In this document: piece after piece, positions 41,272 to 50,175 of the stretch
Position numbering within the stretch: the stretch's first letter is position 1
Layout of the letters: each line of letters begins with the position of its first letter
DNA from: an uncultured Alphaproteobacteria bacterium
GTDB lineage: Bacteria; Pseudomonadota; Alphaproteobacteria; Caulobacterales; Parvularculaceae
Direction of reading: 5' to 3'
NCBI GenBank assembly: GCA_902826095.1
Contig: CADEDN010000007.1
Coordinates: 1-64,000, forward strand
Length of the DNA: 64,000 nt
Made by a program: the position numbers and the translations under genes
Notes under the pieces: generated by a model
Databases searched by the model: none
What the model was told of the DNA's origin: nothing
The model's input: only the letters and a program-made list of their open reading frames with translations

Positions 41272-42420
41272 CTATTCCTGTTCGATAATGTCGCCCGCCC
41301 GCAAATGGCGCGGGCCGATCGCGAACCAGTCCTCGACGAGCCCCTCAAAACTCACAGGAAGGCCTCTCGCGCTGTTGAGATCAGGACCGTCGATCACCTG
41401 GAAGTGCAGGTGCGGTTCGGTTGAATTGCCCGAGCTTCCGGCATGAGCGATCATTTGTCCGGCCTTGACGACATCGCCTTGCTTCACGATGACGCTCGCC
41501 TGTTTCAAATGCGCGTAAAGCGAATGTTCTCCGCCGTCATGGCGAATGAGAACGTAATTGCCGGCGGCGCCCTCGAACCCGTCCGTCATCAAAGTCGCCT
41601 GCTGCGCTTCGGCGACAAGCACCTCATATTCCTTGTACGGCGTTCCAGGCTTTCTCAGCATTCCTTCATTGTCTATCCTGTCGGCTCTGGCCGCGACGAC
41701 GACGCCGTCCGCCGCGGCAAGAATGGGCTCGCCGAAGGCGCGGTAGCTCGCGAGTTTTGTTCCGTCGCCGGCGAATGTGCGCATGTCCTCGTCCATTTTC
41801 ACGATGTCGATCGCGTATTCGGACGAGACGACCCAGCGATGGTGATGCGCGACATCGGCGGATGAAGCGACGAACCAGCGGCCTTCGACCGGCGATCGGT
41901 ATTTGACCGTCGATTGCCGCCGCGACACCGACGTCTCTCTCGATGCGATGTCGCCGCGAGGGCCTTCGACGATGATGCGCGCCATGTCGGGCGTCGCGGG
42001 CGCGGACGCGTAAAGGCTGATATTGAGGTAGGCCTCGCCCTGATCGAGCCTTGTGTCGGCGCTGAGATTTTCGCCCTCCTTCAACAGCCGCGAAAGATGG
42101 AACTGGAAGTCGAGCATTTTCAGCAGCCCAGCCTTGTCGTATTGCGAAACCTGCTCGGCGCGTTTGGCGATCGTCGCCGCCGGAATCCTGACGACCGAAA
42201 CGACTTCGCCTTTCGCGAGAAGTTCGACGCGCAGGCCGCGAATATCCCGCGCGCGCCGCTCCTTGTTCACGATGAGGATATTTTGAATGACGACGTCGGC
42301 CACGCCGCGGTCCGGCGAGGCGTCGAACACATAAAGCGGCGCCGGATCGATGCGGATGTCGAGCGCGCTGGCGGGCGAGGCGCACAAGGCGCAAAGGGCG
42401 GCGAGGGAAAGACGATTCAT
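41272..42420 (-). CDS. M23 family metallopeptidase-like protein, exported
   Basis: A 382-residue protein with a signal peptide (LSLAALCALCASPASA), an N-terminal beta-rich domain (about 20-180), and a C-terminal LytM/M23 domain with GEHSLYAHL and EPHLHFQVIDG. The canonical first metal motif HxGxD is replaced by HHHRWVVSSEYAIDIV, so the first ligand may be different. Such proteins cut or regulate cutting of peptidoglycan cross-links in the periplasm, and proteins with lost ligands act as amidase activators. It is convergent with the CoA-transferase gene. Confidence 0.85.
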   Translation of the reverse strand: MNRLSLAALCALCASPASALDIRIDPAPLYVFDASPDRGVADVVIQNILIVNKERRARDIRGLRVELLAKGEVVSVVRIPAATIAKRAEQVSQYDKAGLLKMLDFQFHLSRLLKEGENLSADTRLDQGEAYLNISLYASAPATPDMARIIVEGPRGDIASRETSVSRRQSTVKYRSPVEGRWFVASSADVAHHHRWVVSSEYAIDIVKMDEDMRTFAGDGTKLASYRAFGEPILAAADGVVVAARADRIDNEGMLRKPGTPYKEYEVLVAEAQQATLMTDGFEGAAGNYVLIRHDGGEHSLYAHLKQASVIVKQGDVVKAGQMIAHAGSSGNSTEPHLHFQVIDGPDLNSARGLPVSFEGLVEDWFAIGPRHLRAGDIIEQE

Positions 42421-42444
42421 GGCTGTTTCCTTGCGTTGTCGTTT

Positions 42445-43041
42445 CTACCGGGCTCCAGGTTTCATCGGCCGTTGACCAAGGCGCACATGACCGAAGGCGA
42501 ACGTCATGGCGCAATAAAGCGCGACGCCAGCGAAAATCGCGATCGGCGAAAACCACATGCCGAGAAGGTCGACGCCTTTGACGGTTTCATCGGCGCCGAT
42601 GAAAACCCGCCCGTCGTCGAGGCGGTAGACGCCGGTTCCGCGCGGCGCGAAAATCTTGAGGACGCCAAGCGCGATCGAAAGGGTCGCGAGCGCGTAGGCG
42701 CAGCCGACGACGATCGAGAGCGAAAGGCCCGCGACGCCGGTCGATGCGCCGCGAATGAGCGCCGCGGCCGCGTCGCCGGGGCGCAATGTTCGCGCCGCGC
42801 GTCGCCGCAAGCGATCGGCGACGAGCGCGGGCAGAAACTTGTCGGGCTCGCCGAGAGAAGCGAGGGCGTCGTCCGCGCTCGCGCCTTCTTTCATCGCGTC
42901 GAAAGCGTGCGCCTCAAGTTCGCGCCGCACATCGGCCGCTTCATCGCGCGCGAGGGGCGCCAGCGCGCGATCGACCTTGCTGAAATAGGCGGCCATCGAC
43001 GTACGCGCGGCCGGGTCGGCGATTTCCGTCCAGCTAGTCAT
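42445..43041 (-). CDS. HAAS-like/DUF1700-type membrane protein, partner of PadR
   Basis: A 198-residue protein. The soluble N terminus (YFSKVDRALAPLARDEAADV, then ASADDALASLGEPDKFLPAL) matches HAAS-signalling domains that work with PadR repressors. Three hydrophobic segments follow (about 95-120, 140-162 and 165-185). Its ATG overlaps the padR stop by 8 bases, which confirms coupling. The usual model is that this membrane protein titrates or modulates PadR; here that is inference from family and context. The start at 43041 (MTSWTEIAD) was used. Confidence 0.8.
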   Translation of the reverse strand: MTSWTEIADPAARTSMAAYFSKVDRALAPLARDEAADVRRELEAHAFDAMKEGASADDALASLGEPDKFLPALVADRLRRRAARTLRPGDAAAALIRGASTGVAGLSLSIVVGCAYALATLSIALGVLKIFAPRGTGVYRLDDGRVFIGADETVKGVDLLGMWFSPIAIFAGVALYCAMTFAFGHVRLGQRPMKPGAR

Positions 43042-43375
43042 GGAAAAGCCCCTCGACATCGCGGCGAAACTGCTTCCAGCTTGCGGCGCCCGATTTCAAG
43101 ATCGCGGCGCCCTTCGGCGTCAGCGCATAGACCTTTCGCGCGGGGCCGGATTCCTGGATCGCCCAGTCCGATCTGGTGAGGCCGTCGCGCTCGAAACCGT
43201 TGAGCAGCGGATAAAGCGTCCCTTCGGGCGCGGCGGAGCCGATCACCTGCCGCAAGGCGACCGCGAGGGCGTAGCCATGTTTGGGCCCTTCGCCGAGCAC
43301 AGCGAGCGCCGCCATCGGCAGGACGCTCTTGCGCCATTTTTTCTCCCAATCGTCCAAGAGCGGATCCGCCATCAT
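43034..43375 (-). CDS. PadR family transcriptional regulator
   Basis: A 113-residue winged-helix protein: LPMAALAVLGEGPKHGYALA, the wing PEGTLYPLLNGFERDGL, the signature YALTPKGAAIL, and a short C-terminal dimerisation helix. The PadR class usually represses itself and a partner operon. A 19-bp inverted repeat 12 bases upstream of its ATG is a likely operator. It begins MMADPLLDDWEKKWRKS, with two possible ATGs. Confidence 0.92.
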   Translation of the reverse strand: MMADPLLDDWEKKWRKSVLPMAALAVLGEGPKHGYALAVALRQVIGSAAPEGTLYPLLNGFERDGLTRSDWAIQESGPARKVYALTPKGAAILKSGAASWKQFRRDVEGLFHD

Positions 43376-43386
43376 TGATCATGACC

Positions 43387-43405
43387 TACATCGAAAATCG
43401 ATGTA
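43387..43405. promoter_or_regulatory. PadR-type operator
   Basis: TACATCGA-AAA-TCGATGTA has perfect 8-bp arms. It contains the ATGT/ACAT half-sites typical of PadR targets. It lies between padR (divergent) and the VOC protein gene, 12 and 110 bases from their starts. Confidence 0.7.
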
Positions 43406-43514
43406 TGTAAAGCCCCGAGCGCCATCAGCCTTGCAGCGCTTGACCGGCGCCCCTTCCGGCGGTCACTCCCCCGTTCGCGCGCGGCGGCGGCGCACAGCGC
43501 AAAGGGAGGGTTTG

Positions 43515-43898
43515 ATGGGAATTTTGGAGCAGGCGACGCCCGTCGTCATCATCTGCACGCGCGACCGCGCGATGTCGGAGCCGTTCTATCGCGACGTGCT
43601 CGGTCTGAAAATGACGGGATCGGACGATTTCGCCGCGGTGTTCGACATCGGCGGCGCGCCGCTCCGGCTTTCGACCGTCGGCGACTGGAAAGCGCATGAG
43701 CACACGGTCTTCGGCTTCGCCGTCGCCGACATCAGGAAGACGGTCGCGGACCTGACAAAAAACGGCGTCAAGTTCACGATCTACCCGGGCTTTGGTCAGG
43801 ATGCGGATGGAATCTGGACGACGCCCGACAAATCCGTGCGCGTCGCCTGGTTCAGCGATCCGGACGGGAACAATTTGAGCCTCACGCAGTTCGGGTGA
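43515..43898 (+). CDS. VOC (glyoxalase/dioxygenase) superfamily protein
   Basis: A 127-residue single-domain VOC protein: PVVIICTRDRAMSEPFYRDVLGL gives the first beta-alpha-beta unit, and VFGFAVADIRKTVADLTKNG and VRVAWFSDPDGNNLSL give the second. Metal ligand positions look partial. It could be a lyase, dioxygenase or antibiotic-binding protein; the sequence cannot decide. GGGAGGG lies 5-11 bases before the ATG, a strong start. The adjacent PadR-type operator suggests common control. Confidence 0.82.
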   Translation: MGILEQATPVVIICTRDRAMSEPFYRDVLGLKMTGSDDFAAVFDIGGAPLRLSTVGDWKAHEHTVFGFAVADIRKTVADLTKNGVKFTIYPGFGQDADGIWTTPDKSVRVAWFSDPDGNNLSLTQFG

Positions 43899-43944
43899 CG
43901 CCCCTATCTCGCTCGCGAGACTTCTGCAAAACGCCTATGGGATG

Positions 43945-44060
43945 TGTCATCCCGTGCGCGCTGCGGCACGAAGTGCTGCGGCGCAGACACGGGACCTCCC
44001 ACAATTTCGCGGGATCCCGGGTCGGCAGCGCACCGCTTCGCGCTGCGCCCGGGATGACAG
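43945..44060. repeat. TCATCCCG-family intergenic repeat
   Basis: It begins TGTCATCCCGTGCGCGCTG and ends GCGCCCGGGATGACAG, with an internal ACACGGGACC arm and GATCCCGGGTC. It is closest to the copy at 141-310, sharing GTCATCCCGTGCGCGCTGC. The 209-base gap between the VOC and M20 genes holds only this. Confidence 0.7.
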
Positions 44061-44107
44061 CAATTGTCGAGTTTCGCGGAGGTCCAGCATGCGGGAGAGG
44101 GGAGCGA

Positions 44108-45532
44108 TCACTTCCCAGCATGCGCGGCGACGACTTGCGCGACGGTCTCGGTGACGCGCATGCCCGTCGGCAGGTCGAGGAACTCGTTTGGTCCGTGGGC
44201 GTTGGAATTCGGCCCGAGGACGCCGGTGATCGCGAATTGCGCCATCGGGAAGACGCGCCCGAGCATTCCCATGAAGGGGATCGTGCCGCCTTCGCCCATC
44301 ATCGCTGAAGGCTGACCCCAGGAGGCCTGCGAGGCGGCGTCGAGCGCGCCCGCAAGCCAGGGCGCCGTCGCCGGCGCGTTCCAGCCGCCGCCCGCCGATT
44401 CCGGCGTAAAGGCGACGCGCGCGCCATAGGGCGGGTTCTCCTCAAGGAGGCGCTTTAACGCCGCGCTCGCCGCGTCGGCGTCGATTGTCGGCGGCAGGCG
44501 CAGCGACAGTTTGGCGACCGTGAAGGGGCGCAAGACATTGCCGGCGTTCGCCGGGACAGGCGCGCCGTCGAGCCCGGTGACGGACAACGCAGGCCGCCAG
44601 GTGCGGTTGAAGATCAGCTCGGCGCGGTCGCCCGCCGCCGGCGACATTCCGGGTACGAATGGAAATTTCGAAAAGACGGCGTCGCCGAGGGCGCCCGCCG
44701 CGATCTTCGCCTCTCGCCGGCGGTCCTCGGGGATCGCCGTCTGAAAGGCGGCGGGTTTGACGGCGCCGGTCGCGACATCGTCGATGCGGTCGAGCAACAT
44801 GCGCAGGATTCGAAACGACGACGGCACGACGCCCGACGCGTCGCCGGAATGAACGCCTTCCTTGAGAACGTCGATGCGCAAGGTCCCGCCGACAAGGCCG
44901 CGCAGGCTCGTCGTCAGCCACAGCCGCTCATAATCGCCGCAGCCCGAGTCGAGACAGACGACGAGCCCGACATCGCCGATCTTCGGCGCCAGCAGCTCCA
45001 TATAGTAGGGAAGGTCCGGCGATCCGGATTCCTCCGACGCCTCGATGATGGTGACGCAGCGCGCGCGGGAAACGCCCTGGCGTTCAAGCGCGATCAGCGC
45101 GGTCAGCGCGCCGAACATCGCATAGCCGTCATCGGCGCCGCCGCGCCCGTAAAGCCTGTCGTTCTCAATGACGGGGATCCACGGCCCCTTGCCCGGCGCC
45201 CAGCCAGCCATTTCCGGCTGCTTGTCGAGATGGCCGTAGAGAAGGACCGTCTCGCCCGAAACGCGCCCGGGCGAGTCGATGACGATCAGGGGCGTTCTTC
45301 CGGGCGCGCGCATCACCGACAGCGTCGCGCCGGGAAGCTCCTTCAGCTTTCCGCGCGCGTAAGCCTCGAACATCGTCACCGCTTTTTCCATATGGCCGAG
45401 CTTTTCCCATTCGGGCTCGAACATCGGCGATTTGTTCGGGATGCGGATATAGTCGACCAAGGTCGGCGTCACTTCCTCGCGCCAGGTCTTTTCGACGAAG
45501 GACTTGAGGTCGTTAAGCGCAAGCGCGGGCAT
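44108..45532 (-). CDS. M20 family metallopeptidase/carboxypeptidase-like
   Basis: A 474-residue protein. The dinuclear zinc motifs are visible: YGHLDKQPEM, GGADDGYAMFGAL, EASEESGSPD and a late conserved His in the C terminal GEGGTIPFMGML region. The domain order is catalytic, lid, catalytic, as in peptidases acting on dipeptides or acylated amino acids. The start at 45532 (MPALALNDLKSFV) was preferred over the longer frame that overlaps the next intergenic region. There is no signal peptide, so it is probably cytosolic and scavenging peptides. Confidence 0.9.
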   Translation of the reverse strand: MPALALNDLKSFVEKTWREEVTPTLVDYIRIPNKSPMFEPEWEKLGHMEKAVTMFEAYARGKLKELPGATLSVMRAPGRTPLIVIDSPGRVSGETVLLYGHLDKQPEMAGWAPGKGPWIPVIENDRLYGRGGADDGYAMFGALTALIALERQGVSRARCVTIIEASEESGSPDLPYYMELLAPKIGDVGLVVCLDSGCGDYERLWLTTSLRGLVGGTLRIDVLKEGVHSGDASGVVPSSFRILRMLLDRIDDVATGAVKPAAFQTAIPEDRRREAKIAAGALGDAVFSKFPFVPGMSPAAGDRAELIFNRTWRPALSVTGLDGAPVPANAGNVLRPFTVAKLSLRLPPTIDADAASAALKRLLEENPPYGARVAFTPESAGGGWNAPATAPWLAGALDAASQASWGQPSAMMGEGGTIPFMGMLGRVFPMAQFAITGVLGPNSNAHGPNEFLDLPTGMRVTETVAQVVAAHAGK

Positions 45533-45654
45533 GAGCGGGCTCCCTGATTTCCCGGCGCGCGGCGAAAGCGTCGCGGCCCAAGGCGCTCGTCTTAAGCGTG
45601 GGACGCTGAAGTGGAAAGAGGATTTTGGCGGGCGGAAATCACCGCGAAAGCGAG

Positions 45655-46926
45655 CTAATGGTCGCTTGAGAAAGACTGCTGCGACGCCTTGAGCCCGCGC
45701 CAGTCGTTGCGCAAGGCGAGCGCGGCCTGCGCCGGCCACGCCTCAATCGCCGCCCGATCGATGACGCCGCCGCCGGTCCGGAGAACCTGCTCGATCTCCG
45801 CCGGCGTCATCTCGGCGAGCGTTGCGAAAGTCGACGCGCCGGCGGCGCTCAAAATGTCGGCCGCCGCATCGTCAAGGCCCGACAGGATCCGAAGATCATC
45901 CGGACCCCACATATTAAAGCCCTCGGCGCGCGCCGATGCGACGTCGACAGGCGCCGGATCGACGCCGTCGCGCGCTTGCGCATCCGGCGCGCCGTTTGGG
46001 CGGCCGAGCGCCCGCTCCAGCGCCTCAAAGCGCCGTTCAAGCTCGCGGAGCTTTTGATCGCGCTCCTCGCTCGCCCGCGGATCGGGGACGAGCCGTTCGA
46101 TGATCCGTTCGACAGGTCGCCCATAGCCGCCCGCGTCGAAATTCGCAGCGCGCGCTTCGAGATCGGCGATCTTCTTGCGCAACGACGGGATGAGGCCCGC
46201 CTCTTTTTCGAGCGTGCGGATGCGGGCCGCATGGACTGGATTGTCGATGAGGCGGTCGACGATCTTCTCCACCGGTTTTTCGACGATCTGCGGCGGGCGC
46301 TGTTCGAGGTCGACTATTCGCGCGCGAAGTTCCGGGATGATTTCGGCCTCGTCTTCGAGCGCGCGGATGCGGGCGAGATGCGCTGGATTGTCGACAAGCC
46401 GGTCGACGAGTTTCTCGACGACTTCCGGCTGGCGCGCCTCGAGGTCGACGATTTTCGCCTTGAGGGCCGGTATGGTTCCGGTTTCATCCTCAAGGGTTCG
46501 GATGCGGGCGATGTGCGCGGGATTGTCGACAAGCCGGTCGACGATTTTCTCGACGACCTGCGGCGGACGCGACTCAAGTTCCGCGATCTTCGCCCGAAGG
46601 CCGGGGATCATGGCGGCTTCCTTTTCGAGCGACTGCATGCGCGTGATCTGCGCCGTGTTGTCGAAAGGGCGCTCGACCATTTTTAAGACGGGCTTTTCAA
46701 CAATCGTCGGCGGCCGCGCTTCAAGCTCGGCGATCGTCGACTTCAGATCGGGAATCTGGCCGGTCTCGCTTTCCAGCGATCTGATGTGGTCAAGATGCGC
46801 GGCGTTTTCGGCCGCAAGAACGGCGGCGCGGCCGTGCTGGCCGCGATAGCGGCTGACGATCAAACTGCCGACGGCGCCGATCGCGAGCCCGACAAAGATC
46901 CACCAAAACACCGAAATCAACGTCAC
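45655..46926 (-). CDS. Membrane-anchored 45-residue-repeat protein with C-terminal helix-hairpin-helix
   Basis: A 423-residue protein from a GTG with GGAGG just upstream. An N-terminal membrane segment (VFWWIFVGLAIGAVGSLIV) is followed by five imperfect repeats of 45 to 49 residues (about 42-275). Each has a helix with RIRTLEDE-like core, an IPALKAKI-like turn, DLEARPP and a (V)VEKxVDRLVDNP hinge; the DNA repeats too. A spacer then leads to GPDDLRILSGLDDAAADILSAAG (about 338-360), a helix-hairpin-helix fold, and ATLAEMTPAEIEQVL. The HhH is of the kind that binds DNA or acts as a protein module. Function unknown. It is divergent from nothing obvious and sits between an M20 peptidase and glnA. 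Confidence 0.85.
   Translation of the reverse strand: MTLISVFWWIFVGLAIGAVGSLIVSRYRGQHGRAAVLAAENAAHLDHIRSLESETGQIPDLKSTIAELEARPPTIVEKPVLKMVERPFDNTAQITRMQSLEKEAAMIPGLRAKIAELESRPPQVVEKIVDRLVDNPAHIARIRTLEDETGTIPALKAKIVDLEARQPEVVEKLVDRLVDNPAHLARIRALEDEAEIIPELRARIVDLEQRPPQIVEKPVEKIVDRLIDNPVHAARIRTLEKEAGLIPSLRKKIADLEARAANFDAGGYGRPVERIIERLVPDPRASEERDQKLRELERRFEALERALGRPNGAPDAQARDGVDPAPVDVASARAEGFNMWGPDDLRILSGLDDAAADILSAAGASTFATLAEMTPAEIEQVLRTGGGVIDRAAIEAWPAQAALALRNDWRGLKASQQSFSSDH
46100..46803 (-). repeat. Tandem coding repeats (five units of about 135-147 bp)
   Basis: These encode residues about 42-275 of the HhH protein. Units 2 and 3 are exactly 45 codons. Units 1 and 4 have 49, with a four-residue insertion in the hinge. 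Visible shared nucleotide blocks include GATTGTCGACAAGCCGGTCGA. Confidence 0.75.
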
Positions 46927-47100
46927 AGGATCCTCCGGGCGCGTCCGCCCCTGCCCTTATGAAACGCGCTGATGCGCTTCCATTCAAGCGCCGTTCCAAC
47001 GTCGCAAATTGGGACGTTTCCCCAGAAAGGCGCATTTCGCCCCGGAATGGAGAAAAGCCGGGCGGGTCCGCCAGGCGATGCGGGCCTTGCGCCGCAAGAA

Positions 47101-47130
47101 AAAGGCCGGGATCGCTCCCGGCCTTTCCCC
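47101..47130 (-). terminator. glnA terminator
   Basis: AAAGGCCGGGA (47101-47111) pairs exactly with TCCCGGCCTTT (47116-47126) around TCGC. On the minus strand it ends in TTTTTCTT. It lies 25 bases beyond the glnA stop. Confidence 0.85.
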
Positions 47131-47150
47131 CATATATTCGACGCAAACGC

Positions 47151-48563
47151 TTACGACGAATAATACATGGCGAACTCGACCGGGTGCGGTGTGATTTCGA
47201 AGCGCTTCACTTCCGAAGTCTTGAGTTCGATATAGGCGTCGATCTGGTCGTCATTGAAGACGTTGCCCTTTTTCAGGAAGGCGCGGTCCTTGTCGAGATT
47301 GTCGAGCGCGTCCCTGAGGCTCGCGCAGACATGCGGGATGTCTTTCAATTCCGCCGGCGGCAGATCGTAGAGGTCCTTGTCCATCGGCTCGCCCGGATGG
47401 ATGCGGTTCTCGATGCCGTCGAGGCCCGCCATCATCAGCGCGGCGAAAGTGAGATAGGGATTGCCGGCGGGATCGGGGAAGCGAACCTCAATGCGTTTTC
47501 CTTTCGGCGACGGCACCCACGGAATGCGGATCGAGGCCGAGCGGTTGCGCGCCGAATAGGCGAGCAGCACTGGCGCTTCATAGCCGGGGACCAGGCGCTT
47601 GTAGGAATTCGTCGTCGAATTGGCGAAGGCGTTGATCGATCGCGCGTGCTTGATGATCCCGCCGATGTAATAGAGGCAGGTTTCGGAAAGATCCGCATAG
47701 CGATCGCCGGCGAAAAGCGGCTTGCCGTTTTTCCAGATCGACTGGTGGACATGCATGCCAGAACCGTTGTCGCCGAAGACGGGCTTGGCCATGAACGTCG
47801 CCGATTTTCCGTAGGAATGCGCGACCTGATGGATGATGTATTTGTACATCTGCATCCGGTCCGCCATCGTCACGAGATTGGCGAATTTCATCCCGAGTTC
47901 ATGCTGGCTCGGCGCGACCTCGTGATGATGCTTTTCGGGCTTCAGGCCGAGATCGCCCATGATCGCCAGCATTTCGGTGCGCATGTCCTGCGCGCTGTCG
48001 ACCGGCGGCACCGGAAAATAGCCGCCTTTGGGGCCCGGTCGGTGCGCGAGATTGCCGCCTTCATAGGCGGTCGACGAATTATAGGGGCCCTCGTCCGAGT
48101 CGAGCGAGAAGCCCATATTGTGCTGCTCGGTCGACCATTTGACGTCGTCGAAAACGAAAAACTCCGCCTCCGGACCAAAATAGGCGGTGTCGCCGATGCC
48201 GGTCGACTGGAGATAGGCCTCCGCCGCTTTCGCGGTGGTTCTCGGATCGCGGCTGTAAGGCTGCCCGGTCGCGGGATCGAGGATGTCGCAGATGATCGTC
48301 AAGGTCGGCTGCGCGAAGAACGGATCTTCAAACGCCGTCGCCGGGTCCGGCATCAAGATCATGTCGCTTTCGTTGATCGCTTTCCAGCCGGCGATCGACG
48401 AGCCGTCGAACATCGTTCCTTCCTCGAAAAGATCGCTGTCGACGAGTTCGCGGTCGAAGGTGACATGTTGCCATTTGCCGCGCGTGTCGGTGAACCGCAG
48501 GTCGACAAAACGGATGTCCTTGTCCTTTATGCGCTTAAGGACCGCATCAGCTGCAGATGACAT
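47151..48563 (-). CDS. glnA: Glutamine synthetase type I (GSI)
   Basis: A 470-residue enzyme that makes glutamine from glutamate, ammonia and ATP, forming a dodecamer. Signatures: [24 protein letters not shown], the metal/glutamate site [12 protein letters not shown], the ATP loop [12 protein letters not shown], and the adenylylation segment [10 protein letters not shown] with Tyr near 397. This shows GlnE-type control. The start at 48563 ([14 protein letters not shown]) follows GAAGGAG. It lies 204 bases downstream of glnB, in the standard alphaproteobacterial glnB-glnA order. Confidence 0.98.
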   Translation of the reverse strand: MSSAADAVLKRIKDKDIRFVDLRFTDTRGKWQHVTFDRELVDSDLFEEGTMFDGSSIAGWKAINESDMILMPDPATAFEDPFFAQPTLTIICDILDPATGQPYSRDPRTTAKAAEAYLQSTGIGDTAYFGPEAEFFVFDDVKWSTEQHNMGFSLDSDEGPYNSSTAYEGGNLAHRPGPKGGYFPVPPVDSAQDMRTEMLAIMGDLGLKPEKHHHEVAPSQHELGMKFANLVTMADRMQMYKYIIHQVAHSYGKSATFMAKPVFGDNGSGMHVHQSIWKNGKPLFAGDRYADLSETCLYYIGGIIKHARSINAFANSTTNSYKRLVPGYEAPVLLAYSARNRSASIRIPWVPSPKGKRIEVRFPDPAGNPYLTFAALMMAGLDGIENRIHPGEPMDKDLYDLPPAELKDIPHVCASLRDALDNLDKDRAFLKKGNVFNDDQIDAYIELKTSEVKRFEITPHPVEFAMYYSS

Positions 48564-48767
48564 TGAAAAGAAGCTCCTTCTTCGGGTGGCCGCAACGGCG
48601 CCCGAGGCGGGGGAGCGCCCCCGCGCAGGGGCTCTTTTTATGCGGACAGATGACGGTTGGGCGTTGGCGAAATCAACAGGAATTTTTGCAGCGCAATATG
48701 AAACTCCGAATTTCGCCAGCAAGTGGCCAAAAATTGGATGAAAGCGCCAAAAATTTAATAGAAGACG
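48564..48767 (-). other. glnB-glnA intergenic region
   Basis: A 204-base spacer, unusually long for an operon, with an AT-rich left half and a C/G-rich hairpin (GAGCCCCTGCGCGGGGGCGCTC on the minus strand) about 60-80 bases before glnA. It could hold a second glnA promoter or an attenuator. No sigma-54 -24/-12 site was recognised by eye. Confidence 0.35.
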
Positions 48768-49166
<399 letters not shown>

Positions 49167-49196
49167 TCAAAATGTTCAATGCGGGCGATGCATTAG

Positions 49197-50012
49197 ATGA
49201 AATCGGAATTGCACTTATATTTCGACGATTCGGGAAGTCGACATCCAAACCGCGAGCCGGGGCTAGACCGAAGCGACGGCATGGATTGTTTCGCGCTCGG
49301 CGGAGTCCTGGTGAATGACGAGGACATCGATGAAATCTATCGCCGACACCGGGAGTTTTGTTTGCGCTGGAAAATCGACTATCCACTGCATTCCCAGCAA
49401 ATCAGGGGCGGGCGCGGGAAATTCGGCTGGTTGAAAAATCCGGAGGTCGCAGTGCAGTTTTTTGCGGAGTTGACGGAGATGTTGGTCGGCCTTCCCGTGA
49501 TCGGAATCGCCGCCGTCATCGATCGGCCTGGTTACGTTGCGCGCTATGGCGCGCGTTACGGCGGCAAGCCCTGGATGATGTGCAAGACGGCCTGCGCCAT
49601 CCTGATAGAGCGCTCAGCAAAAATTGCGCGAGACCGCAATAGGAGCTTGCGGATTTATTTCGAACAATCCGGACGCGACGCAGATCGTGCGATCAAGCTT
49701 TATGTGCGCGAAATGAAGAAGGCGGGAATGCCCTTCGACACGGCGCAGTCGGCGTCCTACGAGGGAATGTCCGCTGCGAGCTTGAAGTCCGTCATAAGGA
49801 GCGAGCCTCGAGAGAGAACGAAGCAGGTTCCCCTGATCCAGATCGCAGATCTTTATCTTTATCCAATGGTGAAGGGCGGCTATGACCCAGATTACCGGGC
49901 GTATCGCGCGCTCAAGGATGCAGGAAAACTCGCCGATTGCCTGTTTGCAGAAGATGTGATCGCCGCGCGCGGGATAAAATACAGTTGTTTCGAGCGCGTA
50001 CGAAAAAAATAA
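49197..50012 (+). CDS. DUF3800 domain protein
   Basis: A 271-residue protein with the family start LHLYFDDSGSRHP, an acidic pair like that of RNase H-like folds, then GVLVNDEDIDEI, the HSQQIRGGRGKF segment, and LIQIADLYLYPMVKGGYD with a later conserved Asp. DUF3800 is predicted to be a nuclease-like domain, often found on mobile and accessory islands. Visibly, the gene is less GC-rich than its neighbours. It lies between glnB and nnr, genes that are usually direct neighbours in related alphaproteobacteria. This suggests an acquired gene. Enzymatic activity is unproven. Confidence 0.88.
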   Translation: MKSELHLYFDDSGSRHPNREPGLDRSDGMDCFALGGVLVNDEDIDEIYRRHREFCLRWKIDYPLHSQQIRGGRGKFGWLKNPEVAVQFFAELTEMLVGLPVIGIAAVIDRPGYVARYGARYGGKPWMMCKTACAILIERSAKIARDRNRSLRIYFEQSGRDADRAIKLYVREMKKAGMPFDTAQSASYEGMSAASLKSVIRSEPRERTKQVPLIQIADLYLYPMVKGGYDPDYRAYRALKDAGKLADCLFAEDVIAARGIKYSCFERVRKK

Positions 50013-50142
50013 GGGGTCCAGCCAAGCTGAACCCCAAATTTCGGCTCGCAGCTAAGCGCGAACCCCCGGGCGACGCCCACGAGTTCTATATCATACAAGT
50101 CCGTTAATAATTCAACCACAGCGGCTGAAGGCGAGAAACTTG

Positions 50143-50175
50143 CATGGAAAACAATAAGTTAAAGGCATTCGCCTA
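50143..50175 (+). CDS. Possible 10-codon leader ORF upstream of nnr
   Basis: ATG at 50143 reads MENNKLKAFA and stops at TAG, which overlaps the nnr GTG as TAGTG. A GGCGAG site precedes it. It could couple translation to nnr, but so short a frame can arise by chance. Confidence 0.2.

Noticed and set aside
46959-48560. 533-codon frame on the + strand
   Set aside because: It is antisense to glnA over most of its length. GSI motifs are perfect on the other strand.
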